DNA of 34,679 nucleotides, from assembly GCA_947564735.1 (NCBI GenBank), contig CANOEC010000041.1:1-34679 (forward strand), written 5' to 3'. The notes beneath the pieces were generated by a model that did no database searches, was not told the origin of the DNA, and was given only the letters and a program-made list of their open reading frames with translations. This DNA is from an uncultured Lachnospiraceae bacterium (lineage in GTDB: Bacteria; Bacillota; Clostridia; Lachnospirales; Lachnospiraceae). Made by a program: the position numbers and the translations under genes. Below, in pieces: positions 34,365-34,679 of this stretch (position 1 is the first letter of the stretch; every line of letters begins with the position of its first letter).

Positions 34365-34370
34365 ATTAAT

Positions 34371-34679
34371 ATGAGTCACGATAACGGTAATTTAGCTATG
34401 GGGCATGAGCGGACAAACATGTCTGACGCAGAGGGTAGGCAGATAGCTAAAAAGAGACCAGTTGATGAAGAAAATACGATGAACAGGAAGAAACTCTCAG
34501 ACGAGGATGAACAGGGGGCAAAAAAGAAGCCGGTCAGCACAAAAAAACCGGCGGTGAAGAAGCCGGCGGAGGGAGAAAATCCGGCGGCGAAGAGGAAGCC
34601 GGCAGAGGCAGGAAAAACAGCGGCAAAGAAGAAAGCGGCAGAAGAAGAGAATCCGGCGGCGAAGAGGAAACCGGCGGAG
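34371..34679 (+). CDS. Lys/Ala/Pro-rich protein (3' partial)
   Basis: An open frame from the ATG at 34371 to the window end, 103 codons without a stop. GAGG lies seven bases upstream, within the repeated leader element. The start (MSHDNGNLAMGHERTNMSDAE) is polar. From residue 28 the composition becomes histone-tail-like, with repeated blocks such as ENPAAKRKPAE and KKPAVKKPAEG separated by acidic residues. Codon use in the repeats is biased to CCGGCG and AAG. This could be the disordered cytoplasmic N-terminus of a larger membrane or envelope protein, or a small nucleic-acid-binding protein like bacterial H1-type proteins; the downstream part is needed to decide. I recognise no family. Confidence 0.7.
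   Translation, partial: MSHDNGNLAMGHERTNMSDAEGRQIAKKRPVDEENTMNRKKLSDEDEQGAKKKPVSTKKPAVKKPAEGENPAAKRKPAEAGKTAAKKKAAEEENPAAKRKPAE

Overview
The window reads as chromosomal DNA of a Gram-positive anaerobe of the class Clostridia, most likely family Lachnospiraceae. This rests on strong AGGAGG-type ribosome binding sites, intermediate base composition, a MecA-type adaptor, a PdaA-type deacetylase, a DUF6033-like protein, and the Clostridia/Thermotoga-type glycerol-3-phosphate module (GlpA-like + GlpB-like + DUF1667). No rRNA, tRNA, CRISPR array, transposase or phage gene is visible. Both ends cut a gene.

Layout. (1) 1-1.1 kb: the tail of an ABC transporter (ATPase and small membrane protein). 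(2) 1.3-5.2 kb: a regulated efflux-type operon of XRE repressor, 4-TM protein, NatA-like ATPase, and a NatB-like permease fused to a CPBP protease. A perfect 18-bp palindrome overlaps the operon's -35 box. (3) 5.2-7.6 kb: a structured non-coding stretch, then the general PTS genes (HPr, enzyme I). (4) 7.7-13.25 kb: glycerol catabolism operon (glycerol kinase, two flavoproteins, a Cys-rich DUF1667 protein, an unknown protein). (5) 13.3-13.7 kb: a compact probable type I toxin-antitoxin locus with a 30-residue membrane toxin, a convergent antisense RNA with its own consensus promoter, and a shared bidirectional terminator. (6) 13.8-15.8 kb: PdaA-like deacetylase and a YfcE-like phosphoesterase. 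(7) 15.8-23.3 kb: glutamine synthetase, MATE exporter, membrane-anchored BMP-family binding protein, hybrid histidine kinase and a double-receiver protein. They are tightly packed and may form one signalling operon. (8) 23.3-30.7 kb: DUF6033-like gene, Rrf2/IscR-like regulator, second hybrid kinase, two chemoreceptors, and a small unknown gene on the minus strand. (9) 30.8-34.1 kb: MecA, CshA-like DEAD-box helicase with a tandem-repeat basic tail, YgjP-like metallopeptidase. (10) 34.3 kb to the end: a structured leader and the start of a Lys/Ala/Pro-rich protein.

Most notable observations. A leader-like element occurs twice (12164-12236 and 34293-34370). Each copy has GTGTAGAA, then a hairpin whose sequence differs completely between copies, then a 30-nt block 27/30 identical that contains a second small hairpin and the ribosome binding site. 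Base changes in the second hairpin keep pairing. Three phosphorylation sites normally expected in these families are missing: Ser46 in HPr, the HPr-phosphorylated His loop in glycerol kinase, and the His of the HPt domain in the first hybrid kinase. All functional statements rest on sequence reading alone; no database search was run.
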